From Clarireedia homoeocarpa (lineage: Eukaryota; Ascomycota; Leotiomycetes; Helotiales; Rutstroemiaceae), in NCBI GenBank assembly GCA_001465935.1, contig LNKV01000082.1:1-64000 (forward strand): a stretch of 64,000 nucleotides of DNA, given 5' to 3'. Below, in pieces: positions 59,401-64,000 of the stretch. Position 1 is the first letter of the stretch. The number at the start of each line of letters is the position of its first letter. Under the pieces are notes generated by a model, which did not search any database, had not been told where the DNA came from, and saw only the letters and a program-made list of their open reading frames with translations. Both the position numbers and the translations under genes were made by a program.

Positions 59401-62400
59401 TTAGTAAGTATTTTCTAATTATTAATATATACTAATCTTTATATTAATTATATAGATATAAAAATAATATTTAAATATAAATTACTAACCGATCTATTAA
59501 ATAACTTTTATATAATCAAAGTAAGAACTTATATTATAAGACTTTAAAATAATTCTATTATAAATTATATTAAGAAGGTTAAAAATACTAATTATACTAT
59601 TATACAATATATAAGAAATAAACTTAAGAAATTATTATACTATCTTATAATAAATAAAGTGATTTAGAAAATATTCTTATAATAATTTAAAGATAATATT
59701 TAATTGAAATAATAAGTTATATAGCTTTTTTATATTAATCAATATACTAATCTATATATAGTACTAAAGAGAGTAATAATTAGAAGTCTGTTATTAAATT
59801 ATATAATTATAACGAGGTTAGAGGACTTTTTATTATAATAGATAATAAAAATCAGAGTTTTAAAAATATCGATTATAATAATAATAAAGAATAAAAGTAT
59901 AAATAGAAATAGAGAGAAGATAAAAAAGTTAATAATAATAGAATTATAGATACTTTAATTACTATAATTTAATTAAAAGAAAATAGTTATAAAAAACTAT
60001 AAAAATAAACTTAAATAAAGATTTTTATAATTTCCTTTAATATAAAGATATTCTAATAACTAAAATCTAAATAAATAAGAAACAAGTCTTTAAGTTTTAG
60101 TAAAGTAAATAATAGATTAATATTAAGAGTTTAAAGAAGAAAATCAAAAAACTAGATATAATAAATAATAATAAATTTAATACTATATTATCTATTTATT
60201 AAGAATCTGATAAATAAATAAATTTTCTATTAATCTTTATATTAATTAATCTAATAGTAATATAGTAGATACTTTATATATATACTTTTTAGTATATATT
60301 TTATTACTAGTAAAAAAAGAGTTTAAAGAAATCTAATAATATAAACAGTTTAGTAAAAAGATACTTAAGATCTTAGATAATTATTAGATATTATAAACTT
60401 TTAAGATATTAAAGATAATCTTAATTCTAAATAATTATCTTTACTAGATCCTACTCGATAATAATTAAATAATTTTGAAAAAATTACTACTTTCGAATTT
60501 AATATTTTAAAAGATATTATAAGATATAAAGAAATATAATAATTATTTAATATTATAGAATTAATAAATAAAGTATAATAGAACTTTAAATATATTTTTC
60601 TTTTTAATTCTAATTTAAGATTTATATTAAATACTTTTAAAGTTCACTAATTTATCTAAATATTTATAAGTCTTTAAATATATAATATTATTATAATATT
60701 CTCTTTATAATAATAATTAATATAAAGATTAATATAAAAGGCTTTTAACTATTTTATATAACTAACTAATATCTAATCTACTTTTAAGAAAAATATATAA
60801 ATCCAGTTTATATAATTAATTATTTTCTTTTTTCTTTTTCTTATATTTACTCTTTTTTTATTTTATTTTTATTTTAATTTTTTAAATCTTTTTTATTTTT
60901 TTTATTATATTCTTTTTTTTTTAGAATTAATATTTATCTTAAATATAATTAATCTCTATATCTAATATCTTTTAATAGTCAGTTCTATATTATAAAAACT
61001 ATATATTATTCTTTATTAGATTAATTTATAAATTCGGATAATCTTAATAATTATTTACTAACTTTAGATAATCCTTTCTAAGATAATATTCTAAATATAT
61101 TATTTTTTTTAATTCTTATAAAGCTAAATCTATTATTTAAATAATCGATATCTTATTTTACTAAATTTCTTTAATAATAGATTACTATTAAATAAACTTG
61201 TAAAAAGATCGAAGATAATATTAATAAGAGAATATTATTAAAGAAGATATCTTAAAATTCTATAATTTAGAAATTATCTATTTAAAATAAATATAATTAA
61301 ATAGCTAATTAAAAGACTAGAGATCTATATATTATATATTGAAAATATAAGATTTATCTTATTTATCCTAGTTATAAAAATCTAGAGATAAATATAATAA
61401 AGTATTATTTAGAAATAAAAAGTTATTAAAAAAAAGTTTAGATAACTAAAAGTTATATTTAATAATTTTTACTTTAAATTTTCTTTAATAAATAAATAAG
61501 TATCGATTAGTATAAAGATTATTATAAAACTAATTAATATAAAAAGAAAATATATAATTATTTATTAAATCTTTATTTTATAATCAAGTTTTAATATCGA
61601 TTATCTTTATACGAATTCTGTTTTATATAGTTAAAAACTTAAAATAATACTATTTAACTATAATATTTAATCTTTTATAATAACTTTCTTTAATAATTAT
61701 TATATATAAATAGCTCTATAAATAATTAGTTAAAATCGAATAAAATACTCTTTTAGAACTTATATTTAAAAGTAAATTTATATTATTATTTAATATTTAA
61801 TTTAGTATAATAAGATTTTCCTTTCTAAAAATTATTATATATTATATTAATAAAGATTAGTAATTAGTTAAAAAACTTATTAGTTTCGAATTTTTAAAAG
61901 AAGTTTATTTTAATAATATTTTAATAAAGATAATTAAAAAAGTTATTAATAAATTCAATATTTCAAATTATATTATCTCGATTATAACTAATAATATAAG
62001 TTCTAATATTATTATAATAATTAAACTAAAAAATAATATATCTTTTAATTTAAAAGTTCTATACTTCGATAACTTTCTAAATAACTAATATATTAAATAT
62101 ATTCTTTATTTAATTTATATTATCTAATTTATATTAAAAGCTCTTCTAAGAAAGATTCGATTTAAATTAACTAATAATATATTTATTCGAGATTAGAAAG
62201 ATAATCAATTTAAAGAAATTAAGTAATTAAAAAAAAATAATAATTATAATATTAAATATATCTTTATTAAAATAAGTTTTTAGATTTTCTACTAATCTTT
62301 ATACTAATCAGATAACTAGATTTAGAAATTATTTATTCTTATAAATTCTAATAATTAATAAAAAGCTAGATTCAGAGAAATTCAAATAAAATTTATTATA

Positions 62401-64000
62401 AATAAATAGATCTAAAAAACTAGACTTTTTACTTTAATTATAAATATATTAATTTAATAAGATTCAATTAGAATTATATTAATTTATATAATATATCTTC
62501 GAAAATTAATTAATATCTTTTATAATAAATATATTATTACTAAGTCTTTGAATCTTAAAGATATAGAATAGAAACAAGTTAATTATCTTATTAATATTAT
62601 ATATCTTTTCAATTTCTTAATTACTAATATTAGTAAAACTAAAAGTATTATATTATTATATAATTTTAGTATATATAATAAGTTTTTCGAATAGTTATTC
62701 GAATATCAGTATTATTTAATAAGTAAATTAATAAGATATCTATAAGTAAAGAATCTTCTTTAGAATATCGAAGTAATTAAAAAAAAACTAGATTACTATT
62801 ATAATAAGATATATAATAATCTTAAGAGTATCTATATAATTAATATTTTACTTTATAGAAATTTTAAATAAAAAGCTTTTAAGAAGGATTATTATTAGTT
62901 AGATTATATATAAAGGAATTAGTAAATAGAATTTAAAGAATAATTTAAAGAGTTATATAAAATTTTATATAAATAATAATTATTAATTAACTAATAAATT
63001 TAATATTTATAATAATTTAATATAAATCTACTAATAATATTTTTTACTAAAAGTTATTTCTATTAAAAAGATATCGAGATATTAGCTTCTAAGTTTTAAA
63101 ATAAAATAAATATATATAATAAAATAGTAGAATAGATAAATTTAAATTAGTATTTTATATTAATCTTTATATTAATTACTATATAACTAATAACTTTTCA
63201 GAGCCTAATTTATAAAGTATCTTATAAATATAATAATTATTTAAATATTAACTTTCTAGTTTTATAGCTATAATATAAAACTTACTTTATATTTTTTTAG
63301 TTAGAGTTAGAGTTAAGCGAATTTTCAGTTTTAGTTATAACTTCTATTATTACTAATATAAATAGTTTTTACTTAATATAATATAAGTATCTCTATTAGT
63401 TTTTATTTCTTATTAATATAATAATTACTTTAATATACTTTTAAAAAAGTAATTAAAAGATATAATAGATATTGAAAATATAGAAGATAAAGATATTCTT
63501 TAAGAAATATAATAATAAGAAAATAAAACTAATTATTAGAAAACTAAATTTAAAGAATAGAATAAAGATTTTTATATTAATAATAAAGAAATAAGTCTTT
63601 TATTAAAAGTATAAACTATATAAATATAACTTCGAAAAGACTGAATTGAACTTCGAATTTATAAAAGATAAAAAAATTATAGTAATCTTATATAAGATTT
63701 ATTTATAACTAATCGAGAAATATAATAAGTTTAATAAGAAGTAGGAATTCGATAAGTTAAATAAGATTATTTTAATATATATTTATATAACGATTTCGAT
63801 ATCTTTAATAATAATATCTTTGATTATATTAAAAAGCCGAATTTCAATACTCAGAATAAATAATTTATATTATTACTATTATTAAATAAAAAAAAAAGGA
63901 TTTTTAAATATTAGATTATTTTAAATAGTTTAATATTAATTATTTTAGATTAATTCTATTAGTATTATTAGATAGTTTAATAAAATATTGAGTATTATAT
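56479..64000 (+). mobile_element. hAT transposon, copy 2 (runs off the window)
   Basis: Begins TAGGTTATATATCGGGTACC, the copy 1 end after RIP, preceded by ATTATTAG (56,471-56,478), the probable 8-bp target site. Colinear with copy 1 at an offset of about 8,544 bp to the window end, where some 340 bp should remain. More uniformly RIP-mutated than copy 1. The 24-32 aa hydrophobic frame blocks near 57,376-57,660 are shared with copy 1 (about 48,832-49,116) and are likely shadows. Confidence 0.88.
61930..62990 (+). pseudogene. hAT transposase relic (copy 2)
   Basis: Counterpart of 53,400-54,440. The IEVIKKKLDYYYNKIYNN-type segment is at about 62,766-62,820, followed by IYIINILLYRNFKQKAF. Destroyed by RIP-type stops. 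Confidence 0.6.

Overview
This is a chromosome end of a filamentous ascomycete (Pezizomycotina). The window opens with (CCCTAA)n telomere repeats. It carries heterokaryon-incompatibility (HET) genes, fungal 55-57 nt introns, chromoviral Gypsy elements, a LINE resembling the Tad1 clade, and very heavy repeat-induced point mutation (RIP). Most repeats are driven to TA-rich sequence in which Q, W and R codons have become TAA or TAG. The genus cannot be named from what is visible.

Layout. 0-6.5 kb: telomere, degenerate TTAGGG-like repeats in the opposite orientation, a 24-bp minisatellite, and two further RIP-mutated copies of the minisatellite/junction block flanking the 3' part of a Gypsy element. 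8.8-14.35 kb: a RIP-destroyed telomere-linked RecQ helicase (TLH) gene reading toward the telomere. 14.4-20.5 kb: more RIP-mutated DNA with tandem repeats and a Gypsy gag relic. 20.9-25.1 kb: an unmutated island with a Cys-rich ORF lacking a start codon, a spliced gene of unknown function, and a HET gene fragment split by a MITE.

25.2-39.8 kb is a nested transposon stack whose order can be read from target-site duplications. A LINE reverse transcriptase is interrupted by a Tc1/mariner-like element (E2, TA duplication). E2 has a relative (E1, TA duplication) inside its left inverted repeat. It also has a full-length chromovirus (217-bp LTRs, GATAT duplication) inside its second gene. E1 and E2 share the same two-gene architecture: a DDE transposase and a convergent ~630-aa protein I do not recognise. 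That conserved partner gene is the most novel item in the window.

39.8-41.6 kb holds an intact 602-aa HET-domain gene, the only long uninterrupted gene here. 43.5-64 kb: a RIP-mutated gag-like relic is cut by a second chromovirus on the minus strand. That chromovirus is in turn cut twice by copies of a 7.86-kb hAT element (47,935-55,792 and 56,479 to beyond the window end). The 8-bp target duplication of the first hAT copy has itself been RIP-mutated on one side only. I saw no rRNA or tRNA gene and no CRISPR array.
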